Source: an uncultured Massilia sp.
GTDB lineage: Bacteria; Pseudomonadota; Gammaproteobacteria; Burkholderiales; Burkholderiaceae_D
Reading direction: 5' to 3'
Assembly (NCBI RefSeq): GCF_913773735.1
Contig: NZ_CAJYEB010000030.1
Coordinates: 62,001 to 126,000, forward strand
DNA length: 64,000 nt
Shown: in pieces, positions 45,154 to 53,655 of the stretch
How positions within the stretch are numbered: the first letter of the stretch is position 1
Layout: every line of letters starts with the position of its first letter
The notes under the pieces: generated by a model
Databases searched by the model: none
What the model was told of the DNA's origin: nothing
The model's input: only the letters and a program-made list of their open reading frames with translations
Made by a program: the position numbers and the translations under genes

Positions 45154-45292
45154 GTCATTCCTTACGCTCCCATTGCGGAGATCACTCGATCGCAAAATTA
45201 CCCAGATGCATTATATTCCAAACACCCATTATGGTGAGAATATTGTCTCTTTTAAGCAATTGTGTACCACGATGTTGTTCAGCGAAACGAGT

Positions 45293-45745
45293 GGCTTTGT
45301 TGCACAAATTGGCCCTCACCGGCCAGAGTAGCGCACGGGGTAAACTGAAGGCATGGCAGCCCGTGCAAAACCGAAGTGCCGAACGACTAACTGGAAGACT
45401 ACAACGCGGCATTGAAAGCCTGTGGCTCGCTGCTGATCTGGCTAGATGACAAGGAGATGTGTTGGAACGGCAGTGCAAATGGCAAGCGAGGCCGCAGTCG
45501 GAAGTACAGCGAGACAACTATCCAGTTCTGCCCGACCTTCAAGGGCCTGTTCAATTTGCCATTGCGTCAGGCGATGGGCATGACGCAGAGTCTGCTCGCG
45601 CTGGTTGGACTGGACTGGCAAGTGCCCGACTTCAGCACAGTTAGCCGGCGCTAGAAGCATCTTTCGGTAACAATCGGGGCACAGTTGACGACAGGATTGC
45701 ACCTGCCAGTCGACAGTACGCGCATCAAAATAAGGCATACTGTCA
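45293..45745 (+). mobile_element. Remnant of an IS5-family insertion sequence
   Basis: GGCTTTGTTGCACAAA (45293-45308) is a typical IS5-group terminal repeat. A transposase frame starts at ATG 45353 (MAARAKPKCRTTNWK), is shifted by one lost base near 45395 and continues as NAALKACGSLLIWLDDKEM and LRQAMGMTQSLLALVGLDWQ, then VPDFSTVSRR. A TAG stops it at 45652, and homology goes on to DSTRIK (about 45733) before ending. The right half, with the catalytic DDE triad, is missing. It separates the defence block from the transfer genes. Confidence 0.85.
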
Positions 45746-45749
45746 ATAA

Positions 45750-45791
45750 CGGACACGCTTGTTGGTGAAATTTATCAAACAAGAGTGTCCG
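45750..45791. repeat. 14-bp inverted repeat after the IS remnant
   Basis: CGGACACGCTTGTT (45750-45763) and AACAAGAGTGTCCG (45778-45791) pair at 13 of 14 positions with a 14-base loop. The start is about where the IS5 match ends, so it may be the end of a second, lost element. On the minus strand it could act as a structural element after the LPD7 gene. Confidence 0.5.
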
Positions 45792-45891
45792 AAAAAATCA
45801 GAGTACCTGAGGCTGCGGCGCTCCCCTTATCCGGACAGCCCAACCGCAACCTCTGATCTTCCCAATTATGCCCGGGACGACGGCCATTTAC

Positions 45892-47577
45892 CTATCGCTC
45901 CTGCACCGGCGCATCCGACCGCGTGACGGTCACGTCTGTTTTCTGACGTCGAGGCTGGCGCATCTGCTCCGGATCAACCTTCGGCCCGATCACATCCTTG
46001 CCCTCGCGTATCTGCTGTGCAATCAACTCCTTCCCGATCGCCACGAACTGCTTTTCCTGTCCGGGCATGTAAGCCTCGGCAAACTTCCGGGCAGCGTCGA
46101 GCAAGGCATATGCCTGTACCAGTTCCGGATACTTCTTCACCGCCAGCGTCGGCTTGTCGTTCGCGAAGGCCGACAGCTTCTCGCCCAGGGCGATTTCCTC
46201 GCTTTTATCCACCGGTTTTTCGAGCGACACCGGACGCGTAGTGGCCTGTTCCCTAACCGCGCTTGGCTCGACAAGGTTCTTCGGTTGGTTCTGGTTCAGC
46301 TGTGCCAGGTCGAGTTCGGATGGCTTGTAGCCGGTAACCTGCAACCCGTTCCGGGCGGCCTCCATCCATGCGGCCCTGCGGAAGGATTCCGTACCCTTCA
46401 CGGTGACGCTGTTCCAGCCACGTTCCTTGGCGATCTCGATGAGCGCCGCGACCACCTCCGGATGCTCTCCCCTCGTCGCGAGTTTCGCGCCCCGGTCCAC
46501 GAACGCCGGCGAACGGTCGGGAAAGTAATATTCGCTGTCCACCTTCAGGAATCGCTTGCTTACCGAGTCTGGCACGGCCGTCGACGCGGCCTTCGCTTTC
46601 ATGTCCGGCTCGCCAGTCGGGGAACTCGGCGGCGGTAAGACAGCCGAAGCGGAAGCGCCGGCGTCCTGCGCAGCCGTCCTCAGGTCCGGCGCCAGCTTGT
46701 CGAATTCCTTCCTATATTCCGACTCCGCCTGCCTGTTACGGTCAGCAACCGCGAGCCCCAGCCTGCGCGCGAAGGCATCCTTGATGGTGCGCAGCGTCTC
46801 GACATCGGACTGGGCCGTCGCCGCGCCGCGCTCGCCGGCGGGCGCGGTATTGCGCGCGCCAATGAGCGCCCGGGAGCGTTCCAGCAGCTTGCGTAGCAGC
46901 CCGGCATCCTCGGCGTCCTTGACCACCTGTATCTCGGCCTCGCTGACCTGCTCCTTGCTGATTTCCGGCCCCGGCTCGATCGAGTTCTCGACCAGTGCCT
47001 TGGCGCGCCTGGAGGCGGCTGGCTTCACCGTATTGGCAGTCGCCGCCACGTCGGCCCCGTCGCGCGACTCCGCTGCAGGCTCCTTAGCTCCAAGCAGCTC
47101 TGCGGTCGATGCATCCGCCGTCCGCACACTTCCACTCGCCGCCTCCATCGAACGCGTCAACCGTTCGTGCCGCAGCCGCATCCTTTCCTCGAGCGCACCC
47201 TGGTAGACCGCATGCTGCTGCATGAACGCTATACCTTCGGGCGTCGGCACCGGCGCAGGGGGCAGTGGCGGCAGGCCGTCCGGATCGACCTGCGCCGCCA
47301 CTTCCGCCGGCGCTCCTTCGGCGCTGGTCGGCGTCCGTTCGTCGAGCACGTTCCTGGGTTTCGCGCCCCGTGTTGAAGAGCGCGTCTTTTTCGGCTTCGC
47401 CGGCTCATCGCCGATCTCGGCCGCCGCCTTGGCCTTGCTGGACGACCGTCGTTTCGGTTTGGCGACCTCCGCTCCTGCGTTTTCGATGCCCACCTGCGCC
47501 GGGTTGTCCGACGCCTGCGCCGCCGGAACCGTATCCGCTGCGCCATCGGCGCCGCTGTGTTTCTGCTGTTCGCTCAT
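45892..47577 (-). CDS. LPD7-domain protein of the transfer region
   Basis: A 561-residue protein. The first ~340 residues are charged and low complexity (Ala/Lys/Glu/Arg). The carboxy part begins FLKVDSEYYFPDRSPAFVDR and runs through NSVTVKGTESFRRAAWMEAA and NGLQVTGYKPSELD, the LPD7 domain found in large relaxases and other proteins carried by mobile elements. In some elements it is fused to the relaxase; here it is separate and at the other end of the transfer genes. AGGAG precedes ATG 47577, which is 2 bp after the VirD4 stop. It is likely translocated with DNA or aids DNA processing; that is inference. Confidence 0.75.
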   Translation of the reverse strand: MSEQQKHSGADGAADTVPAAQASDNPAQVGIENAGAEVAKPKRRSSSKAKAAAEIGDEPAKPKKTRSSTRGAKPRNVLDERTPTSAEGAPAEVAAQVDPDGLPPLPPAPVPTPEGIAFMQQHAVYQGALEERMRLRHERLTRSMEAASGSVRTADASTAELLGAKEPAAESRDGADVAATANTVKPAASRRAKALVENSIEPGPEISKEQVSEAEIQVVKDAEDAGLLRKLLERSRALIGARNTAPAGERGAATAQSDVETLRTIKDAFARRLGLAVADRNRQAESEYRKEFDKLAPDLRTAAQDAGASASAVLPPPSSPTGEPDMKAKAASTAVPDSVSKRFLKVDSEYYFPDRSPAFVDRGAKLATRGEHPEVVAALIEIAKERGWNSVTVKGTESFRRAAWMEAARNGLQVTGYKPSELDLAQLNQNQPKNLVEPSAVREQATTRPVSLEKPVDKSEEIALGEKLSAFANDKPTLAVKKYPELVQAYALLDAARKFAEAYMPGQEKQFVAIGKELIAQQIREGKDVIGPKVDPEQMRQPRRQKTDVTVTRSDAPVQER

Positions 47578-47578
47578 A

Positions 47579-49522
47579 TCATTGCTCCTGAGAGTTTTCA
47601 ACGGCCTTCATGAATGAACCAAACGCCTTCGCCAGGTCGTTATCGGTAACAGGTTCTCCTTTCGGTAGCTCCACCTTCGCGAAGTCGACCGCGTACGCGG
47701 TCAGGTCCAGCGCGCCAAGCCTGCCAAAATCCGCCGGCTCGACGGACCTTGGCGAACCTGCGGCGCCATCGGCCTCGATACTGCCCTCCGGCATCGTCAC
47801 GGCCTGCGGCATCGTGATCCTGATCGGCTTGATCGGCGGTACCGGCAGGTTCGCCCGTCCCGCGAACAATCCGAGTTTCCAGAACCAGATCTTCCTGCAC
47901 AGGATCGGCAGCATGCCCTCGACGGCGATAATCTCGTTGTCCTTGCCCATCTGCTTGACTTCCTGCGGGTTCATCAGCGGCCGCGCCGAGTGCGAGACCG
48001 TGCTGCCACCACCACCAGACTTGCCGGAGAACGTGAACCGCTGGCGCGAGCGTGACACCACTTCGGCCGTATAGGTGCCAAGCATGCGCGAGATCTCCTC
48101 GGCGTACTTCTGCTCGCGCGGCGCATAGATGACCGACGCACCGCAGCAGCTCATGATCGTCTCGGCGCCGTCGGCGCCATATACCTGGCGCAGCTGTGAT
48201 ACCGCCTGCACGATGATGAACGGCCTCAGCCCGTACCCGCCCATCAGCCCGATGGAATTGAGCACGATGGGCATGCGTCCCATGGCCGTGAACTCGTCCT
48301 TGATCACGGCGACCTCGTACTTCAGGCCCGGATCGTCCTCCGGCATCCTGTCCATGTTGCAGCCATAGAGCTGCGTGAAGAACAGGTTGAGAAGCTGCCC
48401 AAGCATGCCCAGGTCGTCGGGATTCACGCCGAAGTAGATCGATATCCGCTTGCGACGCAGGTCGTGCAGGTCGAAGGAGTCGCCACTGGTCGCCGCGTCG
48501 ACCAGCGGGTTCGCCCAGAGCTGCAGCTTGGCGGTGAATGTCTTGCGGATCGACGATTGCGTTTGCGGGCTCAGGTTGATGAAGTCGTAGAGCATGCGCT
48601 TGCAGGTCGGCGACAGCGGTTCTCGGCTCCTGTCGCGGCGCCGTATCACGGCGCGCCAATGGTCGCCGATGCCTTCGGCCTCGCCATACATGATCTGCCG
48701 CAGCATCTCGCCCATCGTGCGCGGCAGCGCCGGCGTCTCCATCACGTACAGCGCCAGGCCGAGGAAGAGGTCGCGGCACGACGCCGGCCAAAACGGATCG
48801 CCGCTTGCCGGGTCGGGCGACAGCATGTTCGCGATCTTCTGCAGCGCATTGATGCGCAGGGCCGGATCGTCCGGTACGTAGAAGCGCGAAATCGGATTCC
48901 ACTGCGCCGTGCGGCCGGTCGGCGAGAGCGGATCGAACAGGAAGACCTGCGAGAACAGCGAGCGCCACCCGGCCGAGATCCGGTAGCACTCCTTGCGCGT
49001 GTCGTTGATGACGAAGCTGCCGCGCCATGTGAGCGCGTTCGGCTGGACCAGGCCGGCGCCCTTGCCGCTGCGCGGGCCGGCGGCGCAGAACGCGCCCCGT
49101 TGCTGCCCGAGCATGATCAGCCTGCCGCCCAGCCCCAGGAAGCCGCCCCAGCGGCCGAGCACGAGGCCGCCCTCGTCGAACAGGCCGGCCTCCGCCACTT
49201 CGCGGCGGGTCGCGAACCTGGCATCGCCATGCAGCGAACGCTTCGCGGGGCGAAGCAGGCAGGCGCCGATCGTGATCGCGGCGATCCATCCACCGGCGAG
49301 GCACATGACCAGCCAGCGGCGCGTGTACGGCTCGTCGCCATACTGCTGCCAGTAGGCCAGCACGGTGAACGGCGTGGCCGCGTGGGGCGGAAGCTGCGGG
49401 CTGTGCAGCTTGACCAGGAAGAGATAACTGGCCAGGTAGAAGGCGAGTACGACGCCGCCGGCAAGGATGCCGGCCACGGCCAGCAGGCGATGTCGGTCGG
49501 TATCAGCGGGAGTGATGAGCAT
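47579..49522 (-). CDS. virD4: VirD4/TraG coupling protein
   Basis: A 647-residue type IV coupling ATPase. Two membrane helices at residues ~8-32 and ~65-85 anchor it. The Walker A region is AAGPRSGKGAGLVQPN (~147) and the Walker B region VAVIKDEFTAMGRMP (~403), followed by IIVQAVSQLRQVYG. It links the relaxosome to the VirB channel. ATG 49522 is chosen for its AGGAGA ribosome-binding site and because the first helix follows directly. It follows VirB11 by 10 bp on the same strand, so it belongs to the transfer operon. Confidence 0.93.
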   Translation of the reverse strand: MLITPADTDRHRLLAVAGILAGGVVLAFYLASYLFLVKLHSPQLPPHAATPFTVLAYWQQYGDEPYTRRWLVMCLAGGWIAAITIGACLLRPAKRSLHGDARFATRREVAEAGLFDEGGLVLGRWGGFLGLGGRLIMLGQQRGAFCAAGPRSGKGAGLVQPNALTWRGSFVINDTRKECYRISAGWRSLFSQVFLFDPLSPTGRTAQWNPISRFYVPDDPALRINALQKIANMLSPDPASGDPFWPASCRDLFLGLALYVMETPALPRTMGEMLRQIMYGEAEGIGDHWRAVIRRRDRSREPLSPTCKRMLYDFINLSPQTQSSIRKTFTAKLQLWANPLVDAATSGDSFDLHDLRRKRISIYFGVNPDDLGMLGQLLNLFFTQLYGCNMDRMPEDDPGLKYEVAVIKDEFTAMGRMPIVLNSIGLMGGYGLRPFIIVQAVSQLRQVYGADGAETIMSCCGASVIYAPREQKYAEEISRMLGTYTAEVVSRSRQRFTFSGKSGGGGSTVSHSARPLMNPQEVKQMGKDNEIIAVEGMLPILCRKIWFWKLGLFAGRANLPVPPIKPIRITMPQAVTMPEGSIEADGAAGSPRSVEPADFGRLGALDLTAYAVDFAKVELPKGEPVTDNDLAKAFGSFMKAVENSQEQ

Positions 49523-49532
49523 GTCCGTCTCC

Positions 49533-50615
49533 TTATCCAAGCTGGCGCATCGCGAAAGCCGGGTCGAAATAGACCTCAGAGGCCACGCGCCGTCCATCCG
49601 GCAAGCGCTCCATCTGCACGACGACATCGACCAGCGCGTGCAGCGTCGCCATGATGTCGGCGAGGTCCAGTCCTCCTCCCTCCGGGCTGCCCTTGATCAT
49701 CAGCGCCAGGCGCCGGAACGCCAGCTTCGCGCGCGTGGCATGTACCGTGGTGATCGTTCCCGGGTGGCCGGAATTGAGCACGTTCTGGATGAAGAAGAAC
49801 GACTCGTCGCCGCGCAGTTCGGCCAGCAGTACCCGGTCCGGGCGCATCCGCAGGGCGGCTTCCAGCAGGTCGCGCGCGGACAGTTGCGAAACGCCGTTGC
49901 CGCCCTTCGGATACGACAGGTTGACCTGGTTCTCCTGTGCCATGCGCATTTCCGGGACGTCTTCCACGGTGACGATGCGCTCGTGCCGGGGAATCAGCAC
50001 GGCGAGCGCGTTGCCGAGCGTCGTCTTGCCGGAGCCGGTCGCCCCGGACGAGACGATGTTCTTGCGGCCACGGACCGCGAGGCCGAAGAACGCCTCCCAC
50101 TCCGCGGCGTGGAACAGGTCCAGCAGCTCGCGATCGAGCGGCGGCAACGCCGCCTCGAGTCGCTCGCGTTCGTCCTGCCCGACGAGGAGCGACTGCTCGC
50201 GACGGGTGTCCGCGAATGCGCCCTTCGCGACCAGTTCCGGCAGTGCGAACACCGTCGTGCTCGGCCTGCGGATCGTGATCGATACGGTCCCGGTCGGGAC
50301 GGCCGGCGGTATGACGACCTGGATGCGCTGGCCGTCGGGAAGCTGGGCGCCCAGCAGCGGCAGCGCTTCGGTGATGTCCTGGCTGGCGCGGTTGCGCAGC
50401 AGTTTCGCCAGGTCGAGGCACCACTCGAAGGTCAGCGCGGGCAGGCGGTGCGTTTCCCACCGCCCTTCCCGCTCGGCCATCAAAACGCCGGGCCGGTTGA
50501 CGACGATCTCGGTGATCCCGGTATCGTCGAGGAAGGCGGACAGCGGTTCGAGCGCGAGCGCCATCGTGGATTTCTCGTGCGTGCTGCTTGTCATGGCATG
50601 CATGGCGGGCCTCAT
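49533..50615 (-). CDS. virB11: VirB11 secretion ATPase
   Basis: A 360-residue hexameric traffic ATPase at the inner membrane base of the channel. Walker A is SSGATGSGKTTLGNAL (~190), followed by the Asp box VEDVPEMR, the GNGVSQLSARDLLEAALRMR segment and the Walker B/His box LLAELRGDESFFF...GHPGTITTVHA. The start overlaps the VirB10 stop (ATGA); ATG codons at 50603 and 50594 are alternatives. Confidence 0.95.
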   Translation of the reverse strand: MRPAMHAMTSSTHEKSTMALALEPLSAFLDDTGITEIVVNRPGVLMAEREGRWETHRLPALTFEWCLDLAKLLRNRASQDITEALPLLGAQLPDGQRIQVVIPPAVPTGTVSITIRRPSTTVFALPELVAKGAFADTRREQSLLVGQDERERLEAALPPLDRELLDLFHAAEWEAFFGLAVRGRKNIVSSGATGSGKTTLGNALAVLIPRHERIVTVEDVPEMRMAQENQVNLSYPKGGNGVSQLSARDLLEAALRMRPDRVLLAELRGDESFFFIQNVLNSGHPGTITTVHATRAKLAFRRLALMIKGSPEGGGLDLADIMATLHALVDVVVQMERLPDGRRVASEVYFDPAFAMRQLG

Positions 50616-51823
50616 CGGGTTGCGGTCGGACGTTCCCGCAGCGCGTACACATCCCGGAAATCCAGGTCGCGCGCGACGTGGATGACGATCCGGGAGGCCT
50701 CGGGTGCCGTCAGGGTCGGAGGGATGTCCAGGGAAGACTTGAGCACGTCGCTCATGACGCGCTGCGCCCCGCCGGTGATGTTGGGAAAGGCGATGGTCGT
50801 GTTGTTGCTGCCTCCGCCCTGCCGCAGCGCGGTCAGGTAGGGGCCGACGTCGCCGATCACGCTCAGCAGGATCGCGGCGCCGAAGCGGTCCCAGAAATGG
50901 TTGTCGACCTCCCCGGCGATGCCGGGACGGCCCAGCCAGTCGGCGCCGCCGGAGTCGACGTCGACCAGCACATGGTTCGGCGTCTCGCCGCGCGCCCAGA
51001 CAATGCCAACGCGCCGCTGGCCCTGCGCGATGCCGTTGGCCTGCTCGCCGACCCACTTCGTGCCGCGCTCGAGCAGTACCACCCTGCCATCGGCGCTGCG
51101 CACGTCCTCGGCCTGGATGCAGGTGACGAGGCCCGGCAAGGTCGTGTCGAGCGCCTCGACCACGTTGCAGGGAATCCTGGTGCCCTGGGTGATCATCATG
51201 CCCGGGTCGGCCAGCATGTAGGCCCGCGAACCCGTCCCGCGCAGCTGGTGGCCGGCGCGGTCCGGCGCCGGTTGCCCGGACGGGGCGGTGCCGCCCGGCA
51301 CCATCCCGTCGACGCCGCCGCCAGTGGCCTGCCTCGGCCCCTGCGAATCCGCCAGCTTGAAGGCCAGGGGAGATTCGAGCCGCTGCCGCATGCGCTCCTG
51401 TGCCGGCGTCAGCGGTCGGGGACCGCTCGCGATGCCGGTGGTGCCCACGCTTCCGGCCTGGACCGCCGGGCCAGCGGGAAGCGCGGCCTGTGCCGCCGCC
51501 GGCATCGCAGGCAATGGCGCCTCCTGGCGGGCTTCCTGGAACACTGGCGTCTTCAGGGGCGGAAGCGTGGCGGGTACGGCGGCGACGGTTTCGCTGGACG
51601 GCCCGGTCGCCGCCTGGTGCCGGTCGTATATGGCGGCGTAGTAGCGCCACAGGGCCAGGCCCGCCACTCCCACCACGCCGGCGACGATGAGCAGGTTGGT
51701 CAGCTTGCTCTGCAGGCGTAGTCCGCGCCGCATCTCGGCGGCGTCGCGCTCGCCCTCGATGACCTCGTCGATGCCAGCATCGTCCGCGCTGTCCTTGTCC
51801 TGCCTGAACCGGAAGATGTTCAT
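50612..51823 (-). CDS. virB10: VirB10/TrbI channel protein
   Basis: A 403-residue protein spanning the envelope. It has a cytoplasmic tail, one helix (LLIVAGVVGVAGLALW, ~45-60), a Pro/Ala-rich linker, and the carboxy TrbI domain beginning YMLADPGMMITQGTRIPCNV, with VDVDSGGADWLGRPGIAG and the outer-membrane pore helices around FGAAILLSVIGDVG. It forms the core complex with VirB7 and VirB9. ATGA overlap with VirB9. Confidence 0.95.
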   Translation of the reverse strand: MNIFRFRQDKDSADDAGIDEVIEGERDAAEMRRGLRLQSKLTNLLIVAGVVGVAGLALWRYYAAIYDRHQAATGPSSETVAAVPATLPPLKTPVFQEARQEAPLPAMPAAAQAALPAGPAVQAGSVGTTGIASGPRPLTPAQERMRQRLESPLAFKLADSQGPRQATGGGVDGMVPGGTAPSGQPAPDRAGHQLRGTGSRAYMLADPGMMITQGTRIPCNVVEALDTTLPGLVTCIQAEDVRSADGRVVLLERGTKWVGEQANGIAQGQRRVGIVWARGETPNHVLVDVDSGGADWLGRPGIAGEVDNHFWDRFGAAILLSVIGDVGPYLTALRQGGGSNNTTIAFPNITGGAQRVMSDVLKSSLDIPPTLTAPEASRIVIHVARDLDFRDVYALRERPTATR

Positions 51824-52626
51824 TTCCGCTCCCCTTTCACGATACGTTCGACCTGCGGCGAAGAGGTGTTCGTCGCCGCCCGGGGCGCGCCCGGGTCGTA
51901 GCCTTCGTTGAACACGCAGGCCACCAGCGATCCCGACTGCAGCACGAGCTTCGGGCGCACGCCATGGATCGCGACGGTCCCGTCTGCGCCGACGGTGAAG
52001 TTCTCGATCCGCTTGACGCTGTCGTCGCTCTCGCTTGCACCGTAGATCGCAGGCAGCTGGGTGCGTGCCGCGAACCGGAGATAGGTCACGACACCATCGT
52101 CCCACGCCTCGACGGGCGCCAGTTCGCCCGCGCCCTGGACCGTGTAGTCACGGTTGCGTACCGGGGCGCCCTGGTCGAGCAGCTTCTCGACGCGCTCGCG
52201 CTCCCTTGCCCGGGCTTCCGCGGCGCGTTCCGTCGCCGGGTAGCGGAACCGCACGGTCAGGTAGCCCGTCTCGTTGGCCGGGGCCAGCCTCATGTCGAAT
52301 GTGTAGGCGCGCCTGTCGGTGACGACCTGGATGTTGGTCGTCGGCGCCTTCACGGCCGGCTTGAAGAACACGCCGTTCCGCTTGCCGGTGCTTGCGGCCT
52401 GCCACGCGTCCGTGTTACCGCCGACCATGTCGATCAGCTGCTCGTCCGGCTCGAACAGGATCATCGTCGCGGTGCCGACCTTGCCGTAGATCGTCACCAC
52501 GTTGTTCGGGTCGTAGTCGACGAAGCGCACGCGCGCATCGGCCTTCGACGGCACCGGTTCCTGGGCGGCGCGGGCGTCCAGCGACAGCACACCGGCCAGC
52601 GCGCATACCATCAGCCTGGTTTTCAT
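51820..52626 (-). CDS. virB9: VirB9/TrbG core-complex protein
   Basis: A 268-residue periplasmic/outer-membrane protein with a signal peptide (residues 1-20, ending LDARAAQ). VRFVDYDPNNVVTIYGKVGT, TMILFEPDEQL and YTFDMRLAPANETGYLTVRF form the amino domain; the carboxy domain (from ~150) shows DDGVVTYLRFAARTQLPAIY. It binds VirB7 and VirB10. ATGA overlap with VirB8. Confidence 0.94.
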   Translation of the reverse strand: MKTRLMVCALAGVLSLDARAAQEPVPSKADARVRFVDYDPNNVVTIYGKVGTATMILFEPDEQLIDMVGGNTDAWQAASTGKRNGVFFKPAVKAPTTNIQVVTDRRAYTFDMRLAPANETGYLTVRFRYPATERAAEARARERERVEKLLDQGAPVRNRDYTVQGAGELAPVEAWDDGVVTYLRFAARTQLPAIYGASESDDSVKRIENFTVGADGTVAIHGVRPKLVLQSGSLVACVFNEGYDPGAPRAATNTSSPQVERIVKGERK

Positions 52627-53489
52627 GGCGACACCTCCCTCGCGGTGGCGACGGGCGCGGCCAGCGCGACGGGACGTCCCTGCCGCGTCTCCGCGGCCGG
52701 CGCCTCCGGCTGGCGTACCGCCGGCGACGCGGCGCCGAGGTCGGGATCCTTGATGTAGTCCGTGATCTCCATGCCGAGGTCGTTGACGCGGCGGGTGCGC
52801 TCGTCGCTGGCCACGTTCACCCAGCGGAAGGGAATCGTCGCGATCCAGCTGGTCGCCTCGCCCGAGGGCTGGTCCGCGCGCCACACGCGCGACGTGAAGC
52901 TGACGCGCACGCCGGTGGCGGTGTCGAAGCCGTTGCGCAGGATGGTGATCGCCCCGATCTGCACCCTGACCCTGCCGTCCTTCCTGTAGACGTTCATCGG
53001 CGATGCCGGGTTCGCGGTATCCCAGTACTCGGCCCACTGCGCGCGCAGGCGGGGGCTCATGAAGGCGGCGGCGTCGTAGTAGCTGTCCTCGGCGGTGTCG
53101 AACGTGTAGCCCTCGCGCGCCCGGAGGAATGCCGAGACGCTGCGCCGGATGGTCGCGTCTTCCGGCGTCAGCTGGTAGGCGGCGAGCGACATCAGCGGGC
53201 TGGCGGCGCCGGTCGACTTGTCGACGACCAGCACTTCCGGCGGAGGCGCCGGCCGCATCGACGTGTGGATCGCGCCGGCGGCGATCGCGAAGGCAGCAAC
53301 CGACAGTCCGGAGGCGCCGGCCGCCACCCGCCATGCCGTCCTGCGCGAACGCTGTTCCATCTCGGTCTTGCGGTCCGATTCGGCCGCCGAATGCCGTAGC
53401 AGGGTCTGTATGTCGTCGTGCGTTTCGATCAACCGGCGCAGCTCGTTCAGGTGTGCAGCGAGCGCGTCCTGGGCTTGCGTGGTCTTCAT
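52623..53489 (-). CDS. virB8: VirB8/TrbF inner-membrane protein
   Basis: A 288-residue protein with one membrane helix (~52-75). The periplasmic NTF2-like VirB8 domain includes VRQIGAITI-type strands and TATGVRVSFTSRVWRADQPS. The family pattern of single helix then a globular domain of ~170 residues is kept. A Pro/Ala-rich carboxy tail of ~35 residues is extra. AGGAG before the start overlaps the end of the VirB7 gene. Confidence 0.9.
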   Translation of the reverse strand: MKTTQAQDALAAHLNELRRLIETHDDIQTLLRHSAAESDRKTEMEQRSRRTAWRVAAGASGLSVAAFAIAAGAIHTSMRPAPPPEVLVVDKSTGAASPLMSLAAYQLTPEDATIRRSVSAFLRAREGYTFDTAEDSYYDAAAFMSPRLRAQWAEYWDTANPASPMNVYRKDGRVRVQIGAITILRNGFDTATGVRVSFTSRVWRADQPSGEATSWIATIPFRWVNVASDERTRRVNDLGMEITDYIKDPDLGAASPAVRQPEAPAAETRQGRPVALAAPVATAREVSP

Positions 53490-53498
53490 GGAATGCTC

Positions 53499-53648
53499 CT
53501 ATGCGGCCGTGCCGCAGCTTGGATGGGTGATGCCGGCCTGCGCCGGCACGTTGACGGGACGGCGGTCCTTGCCGTCGCAGCCGGGTGGCCTGGTGGCGCA
53601 GCCGGCCAGCGATACCGCGATGGCAACGAGCAGGGTCAGTTTGCGCAT
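53499..53648 (-). CDS. virB7: VirB7-type small lipoprotein
   Basis: A 49-residue lipoprotein: MRKLTLLVAIAVSLAGC has a signal peptide and an LAGC lipobox, and the short mature part is rich in Pro and Cys. It sits exactly between VirB6 and VirB8, the VirB7 place. In the family it anchors VirB9 to the outer membrane. It stops 9 bp before VirB8 starts. Confidence 0.8.
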   Translation of the reverse strand: MRKLTLLVAIAVSLAGCATRPPGCDGKDRRPVNVPAQAGITHPSCGTAA

Positions 53649-53655
53649 GGTGTCC

